A stretch of 64,000 nt of DNA from Zoroaster sp. YZ-2022 (GCA_029582265.1 CM055816.1:82082472-82146471); one strand, 5' to 3'; positions 46,471-60,404 are shown, numbered from the stretch's first letter. Notes: generated from the letters alone by a model not told the origin. Translations and numbers: made by a program.

Positions 46471-48950
46471 TTAAACTAGAGATTAAAAAATACCTAGAGT
46501 TGACATGGTTTACATTATTAAAGGTATGAGTGATTATATTTAAAATAAATTATTTTAATTTTAAACATGAAAAAAGCCTACTGCAAGTTAAATGAAAACA
46601 AAGTACCCGATGCCACTATTTTTGTTTGGGTTACATGATGTAAACCATATTGCACGCACACACCGTGTGGAGTCCATAATGTGCAACAGCGGATTTACCC
46701 TTTTCATAATAGTATGTACAAGCTGCTGAGACATGAAAACGTTAAAGCACATCGTGTTGTTAGAGAAACTAACGATGTTTTTACATCGTCGTACAATTTT
46801 ATTTCTTTGTATTATCGGAATGAAATTAACACGTAAGTGATCAGTATTAATTACCCTTTCTATCAGTATAAAACACTACAACTATTAATGATTTTTATCT
46901 GTCAAACTTACCCAGGAAAAAGCCGACAAACACAAGTTACTGCTGATCTGTGTCGGTTAACTTCGTGACAATTCTGTGTAGTATCCTATGGGATATGCTA
47001 GAAGATCGTTTATTGGTTAGTTCTGTAAATGTCTTAAAAGACGAGGGAAACGTTACTCCAATCAAAATAGTTGTCTCATCAGAAGAAAGGTTATGAAATA
47101 AGGTTTATTTTTACCCAAACAACATTTTCTATAACTTAGGGGGTCTGGAGATACTGCGTCAAAAAGCCCACCAGGCCGTCAGAAAGTAATCGAAGTTGTA
47201 GCTTTCACACACAATTACGGCTAAGGCATCAGTAAATAAATAAACAAATTACGGACTTTAACTTTCTTTATTAATAATAAAAAAAATTAAAATAGGAAAG
47301 AAAATTAGTTACAGTTCATTTAAATGCAAACAAATTTATGCGACACGGGGAATTGGAGTTACAAGGAAAAAAGCGTGAAAATCTGGTTGTTTTTCAATAC
47401 GTACTACACGCATTCTGTGGTCGACCTGGACGTTTTGTCCATTCATGGTTCAACTTGACCTCAAAAATTCATATATTTCGGGCACATACCCGAACACCTA
47501 ACAATTAGCTAACCAGACTAGGGGAATGGTCGCTATCTATAATACACTATCGTATGTGCTTCCAGCACTCTTCGGGTTATCGTACATTTACAACTCAATT
47601 TACAACAAGGCAAAACACCGTTAATTAACAATAAGTACAGCCCAACAACTCACCAGTTAGTGCAGCAACCCTCCTTATACATACCAGGACCCCTTTCTTC
47701 GTCTGAAGTTACTTTAGGTGTTCATAATATCACTTTTATTTCGCACAATGTCAATCTAAATATATCACCGTCTGCGGCTAAGACGTCAAAAGACCGTTTT
47801 CCCACACTTTCTCTCAGCAGGGCGCTTCACTCTAATAATTACAACGTAACTAAAACTAAGACTTTGACGTTAAATAAACCTTGATTGTACCATCCTGCGT
47901 CACAGAAATAAATACAAAGTAAAATAACACTTACCGATGACAACTGTCGTTCAGGAACACTAATTACGCCACCAATTATTGATTTGACACTCATGCAATA
48001 GAGCACTACATTCTTTATTAATCACACACCAGTTGACTGTTCCTGATCCTCCGTGGTCATGTGACAGTCAATTACATTCATGTCAAAATGTAAACAATAA
48101 ACTGCGCCCTCAAGGGCCAACCTGAATTCAGTTTTACCAATCACCACATTACGATACAATATTGTATTGGTCAATAATGGACATGAACGAAGTCAGAAGA
48201 CCACACAGGATACAGTGGCGTAACTAGGATCAACATTTCAGGGGAGCACTAGGGGTGTCAACTCAATTGTCAAATATTTGTAATTGGAAAAAACTTCAGC
48301 TTCGTTAGTGGTAATTTGAATTATTAGTTTTAATTAAAATTGAGTCCACTGCCATAATTGCCATTATGCACTCCATAAACATGTTAACATTTTTGAACTT
48401 ACAAAAGACGATAAACACTTTAAGGCCAAAAAGGAAAAACTTAAAACATACAGTCTGAAATCCATGGCCCTGATAAGTTAATCACGACAAAATTCATATT
48501 TGACACTTCTATCAGTTGCCATTTGTATCCCATGGTTTTGGACTATTCTTATGTGTGAATACAAAAGTACATGCATTGACAAAGTCACGCACGTTTTTCA
48601 TATTTATTGCCAAATGATGACTATATAACTGCGTAATTTTTTATTTGTAACGTTAAACATTGAACATTTGTTTTTCTCCCAAAATTAATGTTTTTCAGGG
48701 GTATCTCAGGGTGATTGGTACCTGCAGTGTAACAAGTTCACATTTCGAGTATATGTTGCACCCTACACGCAGATTTGACATATGATAAACTACAGTGTGT
48801 GTAATTGGTAATTTGTTTTGGACAACCTTTAAAAAGGTAGAAATTAAATAATTTGCTGGGACGCACTGGAATGCTTAACGAAACAAAAATTGCACAGTAT
48901 GAAAACCTTGACCCCGGTAAGTTAATCACCACAAAATAAATACTCCCCAC
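46471..48950. other. AT-rich spacer, no gene seen
   Basis: Only short frames without protein character. No clear repeat boundaries were recognised. Confidence 0.45.
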
Positions 48951-49064
48951 GGGTATCTTTTACAACTGAAAAAGAAGACAAACTAATCCACAAGGTGGTG
49001 TTTTAAGGGGTATCTTTTACAACTGAAAAAGAAGACAAACTAATCCACAAGGTGGTGTTTTAAG
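48951..49064. repeat. 57-bp perfect tandem duplication
   Basis: GGGTATCTTTTACAACTGAA... is repeated with a 57-bp period, the two units starting at 48951 and 49008. Confidence 0.9.
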
Positions 49065-49519
49065 AGATGTTTTGTGTTCAGCGGTTCAGTGCAACCCAAC
49101 TGGGTATGCTTGCAATAATGCACTTACAAATATAATTGTCACATCCCCCACCACTACCTACAAGTGACGTTTGAAACGTCCACTCTCCCCAACAAAAATA
49201 AAATCAATACCGGTATGTAGCTGAATTTGCTTGTAATTATTGACTATTATTTACAAGCGTTTTTACCAAGTTTTAGGAATTTAAAACACCTGAAATGTAT
49301 AGAAAATTTCTACGTAAGTAAGTTGGATTTTAAAACAAATATTTTTTCTTAACTTTTGAGTCCCTCGTCGGGAGGTACACGACATTTTTTTAAATTTTAG
49401 GCCTAAGTTATTATTATTAATTTTTTTTTTGGGGGGGGATTAAATTTAAGCTTTCTATGAGGAGAGTATTTACAAACGTGATAAAATAATCTCTCTTGAA
49501 TTTTGTTGGTCCTGAAAAG

Positions 49520-50215
49520 GACCGTTTGTTTTGTTTTGAAGTGTGATGGGGAACCTAGTAGCCTGATGCTTGACCCTGCCTCTCCACGACTTTCGGGATA
49601 ACTTTATGAAGGTGTGAGATATATGTGACCTGCATTTTGCCACTGTTACTTTGGTTCTCCAAAATTCCTCGATGCCATCTATGAGCTGCTGTTGGGTCGT
49701 AGGCTTAATTTTTTTTCCCGGAGAAGTGTTTCAGCTCCGCCCACAAATTTTCAATTGGGTTCATGTCTGGACTTTCAGGGCGAGTTTTCCAACAATGAAT
49801 GTCAAGGGCGACCATCTCTCTTTGTGCTCTGCCACTGGTATGTTTCGGGTCATTATCGTGTTGAAAACGACAGCCATTGGGGAAAACTCGTGTTATGAAT
49901 GGGTAAGTAAAACTGGCCGTCCATTATTCCTCCAAATATCAGCACTTGGGTTGCTCCTCGCTTAGATATCCCACTCCATACATGGACCTTACACGGATGC
50001 TTGGGTTTATCCCGAAGAGTTCTTGGCTGTCCCCGTTTCCTGAAAGAACGCTTGAGATGTCTTTGAATTTCGACAGAGCACTCGTCAGTCCAAATGACAT
50101 CATCGAAGGTTTCGCCTCTCTCTAAGCAACCTTGGGCGAATTCTAGACGCTTCGGGCGATTAGCATCCCTGATTACCTGACAGTATCGCATCCCTGACCG
50201 TTCCCACCCTGACAT
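49520..50215 (-). pseudogene. Tc1-like transposase, N-terminus missing
   Basis: From 50215 downwards: VIRDANRPKRLEFAQGCLER, DDVIWTDECSVEIQ with the first catalytic Asp, KVHVWSGISKRGAT, an HDNDPKHTS segment with the second Asp, and PESPDMNPIENLWAELK with the third acidic residue. This is the Tc1/mariner DDE domain in order. The helix-turn-helix N-terminus is absent. Frame changes occur around 49860-49900 and possibly elsewhere. Terminal repeats were not found. Confidence 0.85.
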
Positions 50216-50851
50216 ATGAATTTGTCATGCACAAATTTGTAAACTTATTTTCCCACGTATATTACTCATACCATACAGAGTACACACAAACACGGCGCGC
50301 GGTCCGCGCGCGCGTGAATAATTCCACGGTAGATACCATTGTGTGGACAGGGGTTTCAAGTCCGTCTAACTTGAAATGGGGCTCACGTTATTACTGCAAA
50401 TAATTTGAGGCAGAGAGGAAAATGTGACGTGTTACTGTTTTGTTTATTCATAAACAATCAACTCATGAAATTGTAACTAAAACACTTACATACATTAATA
50501 TTTTATTTATATTCACAAGTGATCTTATAATTTTATTTAATTGAATCAGTAATAAAAACCACAACAACTATTATAACAAACATTTCATCTTGTTTTTAAA
50601 TGATGAATTCAATTCAATTTAAATCAATTCAATATATACAATGAAGGGAAGCAATTAAATCTAAAAGAACTAAAAGAAACATGGAATTGTCATGACTGAT
50701 TCATTAAAATTCATTTCAGAGTTTTGGGGATGTGGAAATGGTCAATAATCAATAATAAAAACCACAACAATTATTATTAAAACATTTCATGTTGTTTTTA
50801 AATAATGAATTCCATTTTTTTTTTTAATCTTACCGATTTTGTGCACACCCT

Positions 50852-53800
50852 TCAAGTTTGACCAGTACATGACCTTGTATTGTGTCCCTCCTTACCACAT
50901 TGACTGCAAGTATAAATCAGATGTTTTCTTTTACATGTAGGTAAAAGGTATGCAATTCTGTTCATTTTTTGTATTATTTGTTCAAATGCCTGTAGGTTGC
51001 CTAGTTTGTGGTCTGAAGCTTTAAAGTACAAACCTTTAAGCTGGTCATTCATTTTCTCGAATGTTTGTTGGGAAAAACCTGACAATGAGCCATGCACTGA
51101 CATAGATTGAGGCATGTGCATGGCCATCACATGTATATAATAGGTCACGTCCTTGACAAGGTAAGTTTGTGCATAAAGCTTAACCCATTGTTTCGTCATA
51201 GCCTTGAAATCATCAAGTTCAGAAGCATTACAATTTTTCTTGGTCATTTTCATTATTTCTGAGAAATTTTTCCAAAGCTCTATTACTTGTTCCAATTTAC
51301 TATGCCAAGGAATGAGTTCTCTAAGATTAATGTTTGCTTGGATTTTGTTATGCTCATGAAATGCCACTCAATTCCCAAGCTGTTGATGAATGTTTCAAAC
51401 TGCATGATAGATCTGCACTTCGTTTTGTCAACATTAAGCTGGTTTTTGGCAACATTATCCTTAGTTCTTAGGTCCTGAACAAGCTTTCTTATCAACTGAT
51501 CCGATATACGGAGAAACATGTGTAGTGGATCCATTATTACATCATCAAAGTTTATAGGGAACATGGGTGAGTGGGTGCATCCAAAATGTTTGATTCTTTT
51601 TCCTGGGCGTTTGGCCAGTTCACAGATTTCTTCCATCGATCGGAGATCAACATCACTGGTAAGATCCCAAAATTTGTCAGATGAACACTTGCACCACACA
51701 CAACAAAATTTACTGGAGCAAGCTCCAATACCCATCAGTTCATTCATAAACTTTAAATCTGCACAGAAGCAAAATTTCAAGTGTAATTTCTTTCCTTGAA
51801 ACCGAATAGATTTCAAGTTCTTCATTGTTTCAACTACATTACTCAGTGTGGGTTTTAGTAACATATACTTTTCAGGTTGACGGACTAACGCTATGACATG
51901 GTCACTGGACTGAAAGTCTTGAAACTTGATCATACATCCTATCACTGTCACTTTAAGTCGAGAGCCAAAGCCAGTACCATCTCCGCTTATTTTAACCGTC
52001 ACTGTGTCTCCATCACTAAAATGAAGACTTTCATGTAGAGTAACCATTTGGTTTAAAGCATGCAACAGTTTAACTTCAAGTTTCTGTGAGACTGAACGTT
52101 CGTTAATATCCTTGTCTATTGTAAAACAGGCATTAAGCTCTTTAGCTCGTTGCTGTATACAATGCAATGATGGCAGTACACCAGATGATGCAATGGAAAT
52201 TTCTTGATATGACTTATCAGGAATACCACATTTGTCTTTTACAAACAACATAGTATCAACAGGTATAGTTGCACATTTATCGTGGCCTAAATTTTCATCC
52301 AATGAAGATGTGTTGCCATAGTGATCACTAATACAAAGAGACTGGAGTTAAACCCTCTTTACTAATGAAATCCCACAGGATCTTGGTTTCTGAGTTAAGT
52401 CTTTTCTGTTGGCGTGATTTCCATTGTCTAGTGTAATTTTGTTTGCCTTTTTGTTTCTTTGTGTGTGAAAGTCGTCTTTTTAAAATTCTGTTGACAAGAA
52501 TCTTTGTAGTTTTCACTTCTTTTTTGAGTTTCCTATTTTCATTGCATGCTTGTTTTATTTGTGCTTCAGCTAACTTCCGACGCTTTTTCTCACTTTCTAA
52601 CTGATGCTGCATTTTCCGCTTTACCCCACCAAGTTTCAAAGTACATTTGGTGTTTTTAAGTAGTTCAAGACCTTGTCGTCCACCTCTCTTGAACATTTGT
52701 TTTACCTTAACGAACAAGTATTTTATTTTGTTTCCAATGCTTGAAGAAGCACCCTCTTTGTCCACAAAATCTATTGAAATGTTGTTCTTTCGGCAAATTT
52801 CGGCCAATACATATTGTGACGTTTCTTTTGACCAGTATGGTTGATTTGAATTTTTTACTAGCTCATACATCAAAAGGTTATTGACCTCTATCACCCAATC
52901 ATTGTTTCCATGAAGAACTGCTAAAGCTACGTTCTTTGAGCATGTCAGAAAAAATGCAAGAATGATGGACAACCAAACAAAGCTAAAGAAAAACTTTCCC
53001 ATTCTGACATATGGTCACAGATACTGTTATCTGAATAAGACAGATTTATAGCAAGATATTGTGACATACATTACACTAAAGATGCACAGCTAGCTATCAG
53101 ACATGCATATTTTTTTGTCAGTGACTTGAATTGTGTACACAACATACAGCGATCATAAACATTGATTTCACAAGAACTCACTAATTAAATTAAGATCACC
53201 CCAATTATGTAGCTTCTTAACAAACCTTAAACTTGACATATAACCTCTATGCATGAGTCTCTTCTTGAGCTGTTGAGTATATTCAGTTAGGCAAGATCGC
53301 TCATGGAGCCTAAGTGAGATTGATGAGTTGTCTATAAAGGCATAGTCCCCAGCATCATTGCACACTCTGTAGAAGAAATGTTTTCCAAGTACCAACTGCA
53401 GTGATGAAATGCTAGCACGATATACTTGTTGGCCTCTTCTTACCTTCCATTCAGTAGCATCAGTTTCTTCAATAAATTTAGCAAAAGTTTCTGATTGTAC
53501 CGGTATTTTAACAGTTATCTCAGAATCTTTCACACGTGACACACTGAGACTCTCCTTTATGTTAATTTGCAGACTGCTAATAAATAATTGATAAGAATCA
53601 ATTGGAGTATGTTCTATCGGCTTAACTACAATATCCGAAATATCTCGCCACTCATCAAATTTCTTGGCCCATCCTGTGTAATGGACTAACACCTGTTTTT
53701 CTCCATTGTCGGCAACCCTTGTTTTCAGCACCTCCAACTCCCACAAGGAAGATCTTGACCACTTCTTTTGTTTGGGTTAGGCCTATCTGGGGTAAAAGTT

Positions 53801-53862
53801 CCACTATGCAAGAGTCGGTTGTTAACTGGAACCTTTGTTCGTAGTTTCATGGCTTCATGATC
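50852..53862 (-). pseudogene. Chromo-barrel transposase with C-terminal zinc knuckle, frameshifted
   Basis: Exon 1 (53862-53182, donor GTGAGT) encodes a short basic lead (KLRTKVPVNNRLLHSGTF) and a chromo-barrel/Tudor-knot domain (VHYTGWAKKFDEWRD). Exon 2 starts at about 52917-52927 and runs to 50853. It holds NNDWVIEVNNLLMYELVK, a basic coiled coil (LESEKKRRKLAEAQIKQ), the core (VKISGDGTGFG with an Asp; FCFCADLKFMNELMGI then CCVWC; IMDPLHMFLRISD; YYIHVMAMHMP as H-x4-H; FSQQTFEKMNDQL with a Glu) and a CCHC knuckle CSQCGKEGHNTRSC near the C-terminus. Families with this order are multicopy in marine invertebrates. Three single-base frame changes (about 53747, 52335, 51360) break an otherwise well kept frame of roughly 900 residues. 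A chromo barrel binds histone tails in host proteins, so it may steer target choice; that is inference. Confidence 0.65.
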
Positions 53863-53869
53863 CTACAAT

Positions 53870-55470
53870 TAAAGGAAAAGAAAATTATTAAAACAGTTGT
53901 TACATTATTGAACTCAGGCAGGGTATTTGATGATGAACTGTGATGACTAGTGCAGAGTTACAACATAAACAAACTGCCTTTTACATCTATCTTTATTAAC
54001 ACGTGACCATCAGCTTATTTAAGAAAGCTGTGCCACACATACATAAAGCCTACAAATACAATACTTTTTGGATTATTCTTGCAAGTTGAATGGATGTCGG
54101 CCTTGCCAAGTTTAGAAAGCTGATGTGGGACTGCTTGGCCTATGGGCCAGGCCTGGGGGCTAGCATTTTATTTTTAAGCAATTTATTTTAATACAAACTA
54201 TAATTTATAAAACACAGACAGTTACAACAATACATCACATTTCACATTGTGTGCCCTCATTCTAAATAAAAGTAAAATCCTAAAAACTAAAGTTCTAAAC
54301 ATTAAATATAAAATTTAAAACATTGATGTCTAACTCTAAGTAAGTATAAATACAAGTATTACTTTGGTAGGCCGACTGAAGGTTTAAGTTATTCGAGTAA
54401 ATTTTTCTTAAAATTCAAGTGATTTCAGGTCAGGTTCTTTTCTTTCCAGCACATTACACAACAAATGACAAAGAGCAACGCTGTCGCTGAATAACGTTTA
54501 CTCGTTCGTTAGTCCCCTCCCAATTCAACCCTGTGGCTGTGCCAATGCAATGGTGGTACAGTCCATGCCGTCGCCACACACAAAAGCGTACTCGGTGCCA
54601 TCGCCAAATTTTCAAGAGCGAAGAAAAACTTATCTTGCCGTTTATAAAATGTGTATTGCTATCTTAGAATAAAATATGTACAAAAAGAAAGTGTATACGT
54701 TACTGATTCTGTTCGTATAAGTTTTTCGAGGTAAATCTTCCAAGTAGTATATAAACTTACCAATTTAAAAAGTTGTTTTGGAGTTTGCGAGTTGACACCG
54801 CTGAAGTTTGTGAATTGAAACGTACAGACGCTTTAGCAACGGCTTTGTTGAAGCTAGCTGTAAACAAACTTTTCATTGGTCTGAAGTTCAACTCAAAAAT
54901 GACGTGGGTAAAGTTTGTCCAATCACAAAATTTGTTACAGCACTGTTTTGGTAATGATGTACACTTCCCAAATCCGTTTTGGACTAAGCAATCAGCCGTC
55001 GGGTTGCTGAGAAACAAGTTAACAAAAGAGCCCTCATGCGGCTGAATGGGTTTACTTTATGAATTTCTCCATACAAATTGTGCAAGGCTGGACATTATAA
55101 ACCCTCAAATGACGTGGCAAAATGTCTTCCAATTGAAAAATAAATAAGGCAGCATGAAGAAGTAGATATTCATAATAATTATTCTGTTTTGGACTAGTTT
55201 GTTCCATAAAGGGATCCAGAGATATGACTACATGTATACACCGGAGTGGTGTTTTTCAGGAAATTATACACGTACGCAGATGGCGCGCGCCCGCACGAAC
55301 GTATCGAAGCAAAAAGTTTACTTGACAAATTCATATGTATGTTTAGAAGGTCCAAGTTTCTTTATATCCCCTTGTGGGAGCTTTGCCAAGTTTCCTTGTT
55401 GGGAAGATCATCTAAACAAACAAACAAACAACAAACTGTGATTAACTAACTATTCTTGCTTTTCATCCAA
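53870..55470. other. No gene seen
   Basis: Upstream side of the chromo-barrel gene. An AT-rich stretch of short frames; nothing recognisable. Confidence 0.4.
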
Positions 55471-56330
55471 TAAGCCCCAGTCACACATTCACAATTTTTG
55501 CCCCGAATTCCCACGAATAGCGCCGATCCAATACTGCTACGGTTGCTCCCGATTATTAGCAAAAATCAGCATGAATTGGCTTCACTTGCGATCCCCTCAC
55601 GAGTACTCATGACTGTTGTAAGTCAATGCTAAGAATGCACTACGTTATCCAAGCCGATTTATCCCGAATGCCCAACGAATTAACACGAGTGTAGTACGAC
55701 TTCTCTCGACAGCGTAACGGTTTATCCCGAATGCGTCACGAATTAGCACGACTACAGCACGACTTTTCACGACAGCGTTACGGTTTACCCCGACGTCCAC
55801 AAGACTGCAATAAGATAGCCTACACTGACAATGAGAACAATTTCAGGGCCGCTGATGGCCTGCATCTATACAGTATTGGCCGGTAATCGTAGTGGAAACG
55901 TGAGAGGTCGTAGTAGTTCTTACTGCAATCTAACGAAAGTCCTGATAATTCTTGTGAATTCGTGAACATTCGGCAATATTATTGGTGTATACCTGTCTTA
56001 ATTCTTGATTAGACCGTGATGTGATCGTGATAAATGTTGCTACATCGTATTGGAATCTTCAGCAAACCGTGGGGGAGTCGTACGTAACTCGTAGTGCTGT
56101 AGAAGTAGTTTTTGGTGGTTCTTGAAACAACCGTACTTGCCAGGTGGCACGATTACCCCAAGAATATCCCCGAGTATCCCGACCTTGTCTACTCTACGGT
56201 GCCCGTACGGCTATTCACGATCCCCTCACGACTGGTGTAAGAATGCCTCAAGAATTAAAACAATCGTGGGTGACTCAAGATGTTCCAAGAACACTCAAGA
56301 TTACTAAAAAATTACCACGTTGCCAGTAGG
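55470..56330. repeat. Repeat-rich block with CGAAT/CACGA words
   Basis: TTTATCCCGAATGC(C/G)..ACGAATTA and ACGACTT..CTCGACAGCGTAACGG recur about 63 bp apart near 55660-55790. Inverted relatives (TTCGTGAACATTCGG, GTCGTACGTAACTCG) occur near 55960-56090, suggesting a fold-back or TIR element. Boundaries are not resolved. Confidence 0.45.
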
Positions 56331-57048
56331 GTCTCACCACGGATATACCAGATGTACACCTGCGGGTGCAGCATATGCTTGCAGTAAGTGACATTTTAGC
56401 TGATTTAATGGTTTATCAAAATTGTTGCTATTTTGAAACCAGTGTTGTTCTTTACGATCGATTCCCCCCCCCCCCCCACCCTATAAGTCTTGGTCTCGGA
56501 AGGGCTGGTCTTGGTTTTTATCTCAGGTACCTAGGTCTCAGGTCTTACCATGGAGACCTGTCGAGACCATTAAATTAATGTTATTTTATGCAAGATTACG
56601 TTTATGGTCGTCTTGGCTCATAAATATACACCATGTTACAATGTTACATATGCCCTCTTTTTCCATTCACGCTGAATTATAGTGCTAGCCTAGTCAATTT
56701 ATTCACTTCAGTGGTTCTAAATTTCCCCGAAAACATGTAGGTGCCCACTTCACTGGTACACGTTGCCCCAGGCATTGCTTCCTGCTGTAAACCAGCGCTT
56801 GTCTGTCGATACAGTTGGGCACACTTTATAGTTTTAGACTGACAACAATCATGAACGAAAACACTGTCCCAGAGCAAATATTGCTACAAAAATTTACCTA
56901 TTGTGTTTACACTAACTTGTGTGTATACCTGGTATCGGATACCTTGGTCTTGAAAGGCAATTAGTCTTGGTCTTAGACAGGCTGATCTTGAGTACTGTTT
57001 GAAGTCAATCAAACAGATGTAAACCTATAATTTATCACTGTAACCTTT

Positions 57049-57357
57049 AATTTAGGGACCGTCTCAAAGGTCAGAATAAACATATCAGACTCACTTGAGA
57101 ATTCTCACTTGAGGAAGAACGTACCAAAATTAATGGGGTCACCGACCATTCCACTGGGAGCAATGATTTAATATTTCCATTGCATCAATAAGTAATTTAA
57201 CCTGTCTTTCGTACAACAGTTAAAGAGTGTGAAGCCATGCTTTGCAAAATACGAGACCAAAGACGTCAGGGGATCGCAAAGACACCATACACTGAAACTG
57301 TGACACCTGATGATACATGTACTGCTAAAGATAAACAAATGGAAGATTCTTCTGTTT
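57049..57357 (+). CDS. Candidate 3' exons of an unidentified gene
   Basis: After the acceptor TTTAATTTAG (57054) a frame reads KVRINISDSLENSHLRKNVP and KLMGSPTIPLGAM. After the acceptor CAACAG (about 57222) another reads KECEAMLCKIRDQRRQGIAK and TPYTETVTPDD, ending at TAA 57355-57357. Both look coding; no donor was found joining them. Product not recognised. Confidence 0.3.
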
Positions 57358-58270
57358 AAAATTATGAAGTGAAGGGGTGGGGCAATCTCCTTAAAACTTT
57401 TTTGAGAATAGAAATGAGGTTTTTTTTACTGGCATTGTATGCATGTAGGGGTAAATTATTGAAAACTATTCTGTGCTATAAACATTACTGTGATAACATA
57501 TGCATAGCTTGAATTTATATTTGTGACGTCATACACACAATGATTGATTGCTAATTTTGGCTGTGTGACAGATGATATAATGACAACATTCGAAGTCATT
57601 ATTTGTCAGCAATGCTTGCACTCCAAATGCAAAGCAGATGGCCAAGTCCACGAGGAGGCTCCTGGAACTGAGCTGTAGCAAACTTGGAGTAACACCAGCA
57701 CTGCTGATTACACCTAAAATTCCTGAGAAGTAAGTTTAAATATAATATGAATTGGATTTTGTTAAACCTACACACATGAGGTACATAGAGTATACACACT
57801 AGCTGGTGTAAACATTTATGCATGTATGTCAGAAGTCAGCCCATAATTGCATGCTTATAATTTACTCGTCACCCAGTGAACTTTTAAAATAAATATTGTT
57901 AATTATAACTTTGTTGGATTCTTGTTTAAATGTCCATTTTTCAGGGAAACCAGTTTAGGGAAGACATACTCAGGGCACAAAGAAATAATCTATATAGACA
58001 ATTAAATTAGGCTCTAAATTTCCATTGAAGCCAAAGTAGATGATGGTCGACATGAAAGCACAATGCCAGAGTTTTAAGACACTATAAACTGAATCACGTG
58101 AAATCGAAGTGATGACATCACAAATAGATATTCGCAAAAAAATGTTTTCAACTTGGGCAAATAGTTCACCTCAAATTTGTGACATCATTATTATGCTTCG
58201 CCGAACCAGGCTTTAGAATCTGTGAATTGACCCTTCTTGGTATTTTCCCGTTCCTTTTCTTCATATTTAG

Positions 58271-58924
58271 AATTGTCATGGCGTTGCACAAGGAGAATCG
58301 TGAGCCAAAAACGGTTATGAAGTACTTGCTGGCACCTCGCAAATTTTGCAGCTACCTTGTTCTTCACGATGACGAAGCTTCTTCAATTAAGGTCCAAACT
58401 CGGACTGCAGGCAAGACAGTGATGATACTGGATGAAATAATGCAGAATCACAAGGGGCCTGTGAAGGCTCGACAGGCGAAACTGAAATCCAAAATTGGTG
58501 GTAATTAAATGTAAACTTATTTGTCAAAATCAGTTCACCATCATCTGGTGATGGATGGAGATGTAATCTGTTAAAAAGCCACTTCCAAATTGAATGATGG
58601 TCCTCCCACCAGTTGCAGCATATTTATATGCATAGAATATGTAGTATTTCTCCAAGTATTGAAAAGCTTAACAACTGTAGAGCTGCAAGAATTGATTAAT
58701 AAAACAATTTTGAGCTGTGCCTGGTAATCTAAAGAACATTGCGGAATTTTAATACTATTTGTACGTTTCGTTTTTTGTCTTAAAAACAACTTAACTTTGT
58801 TTTTCACTTTTACCCCTTCATCTCTCAATATTTTCCAATACAGATGTTCTTATCAGGTCCAGCTTAATAAAAGAGTTTCAGGAGAAGTCACAGAGAGAGT
58901 TACTGACAATGACTTCTACACCAG
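58271..58924 (+). CDS. Two exons of an unidentified basic protein
   Basis: Exon 58271-58500 (acceptor ATATTTAG, possible start ATG 58278) reads MALHKENREPKTVMKYLLAP and later KTVMILDEIMQNHKGPVKAR. Exon 58844-58924 (acceptor AATACAG, donor GTAAGA) continues in phase: DVLIRSSLIKEFQEKSQREL. Phase agreement and good borders support a real gene. The next exon is not visible; a palindromic repeat starts at 59046. Family unknown. Confidence 0.45.
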
Positions 58925-59045
58925 GTAAGATACAGGAATTTATAGGGGCTTTTTGTGTTGAAAGTTGACCAAAAAATACTTTACATGTACAAGATGGAGT
59001 AAAGCACACAAAAGATTTAATGTGGAAGAGCTACACCCTTACAAA

Positions 59046-59390
59046 AAAGTTCTATAGAATTCTATAAAAAAAATGCTTTATAGAATTTCTATACAGAATT
59101 CTATAGAACATACTATAGAATCCCTCTATACAACTTTTATACAAATTCTATACAAATTCTATAGAAAATGCAACAGTTTATATAGAAATCTAAATAATTC
59201 CTATAGAAAACATAGTGTAATTTTTAGCCATATAATTAAAACTTCTATAGAACTTTACAGAAATTCTATAGAAATCTATATAAATTCTATAGAAAATTTT
59301 ATAGAGTTGTATAGAAATTTTTGTGTAGTTCTATAGAACTATTTACAGAGTTCTATAGAACTATTTATGTAGTTCTATAGAGCATTTCAG
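59046..59390. repeat. Palindromic low-complexity repeat (TTCTATAGAA)n
   Basis: TTCTATAGAA or close variants occur around 20 times in 345 bp with 1-15 bp spacers. The word is its own complement, so both strands carry the same pattern. Confidence 0.85.
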
Positions 59391-60404
59391 ATTTAGAGTT
59401 ACAGCGATCTTGAAAAAAATATATATAACCAGTTCTTTACAAAAACCAAATGTGGTCCACTATAAACAAAATACATTTATAATAATAACAGGGCTGAAAA
59501 ATATCATGTTCTTTGAAGCAAGGTATTGATTTATTGTTTTCCTAAGAACAATGTAGAAATAACAAAAATACACATACTTTCAAATATAAGCTAAAATAAA
59601 TGACAGGTGCAACAACAAAGTATTAAATGTAAAAACATAAAAATTCAATGAATTACTCAAAATACAAAATGGCACCACTCGTTTAACTTATTTAGGCCAA
59701 AAACCAAAAGGTTTCCTGTTTTGGTCAAAGGTTGGCTTCAAAATCGTTGCGGTGACACTTTTTTTGCCAACCAGTGAAATGCCCGATACACGTATAAGCA
59801 GTTATTAGAACCAGACCAAATTTAACATACGAAAATCTGGCAAACTTTCATACTCATAATGTGAAGAAGTCGTTTCAAACACAGCACGGCAGAATTCCAA
59901 TCGATCGAACAATTTGGTCTGCAATTGGACATCGTTTTATAGCAACATTGAATATTAAAAATATCATGATTTATACAGAATGTGGAACTTTATGGCAAGG
60001 TGGGCTTTTTTTGTTAAATACAAAAGTATTTCAATTACTTTAGTTAAAAAACAAATAATGTACATAATACTCTCTGGTACAATGACAAGACTGTGCAAAC
60101 TTTCTATTAAAAATGAGAGCACTTAATTTTTTCCGGATAATTGTTACCTTTATCAACCTTACATCACAGTTGGCTTTCAGATAATAATTTGGGAATGAAG
60201 GGAAGGTACATAATTGATTTTTGACAGCATATGTTAATTTCATCCCTCATCCAGTTTAACGAAATACATAATAGTTTCAAAGATGATTGCAACATGTTCC
60301 AACTTTACACAAATTTAGTTTTTAAATATCAACTTAAGTTAACTTTAGAATCTGATAATAACCAGTGTTGTACATTGCCTTCTAGTAGGAACAAGATTGG
60401 TATT

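Noticed and set aside
52328..53002. Signal peptide or membrane segment at the N-terminus of the frame starting at 53002
   Set aside because: The hydrophobic start lies upstream of the splice acceptor (about 52917-52927) and is intron sequence.
54773..55045. 90-residue frame
   Set aside because: No family resemblance and no splice logic; the opposite strand is equally open.
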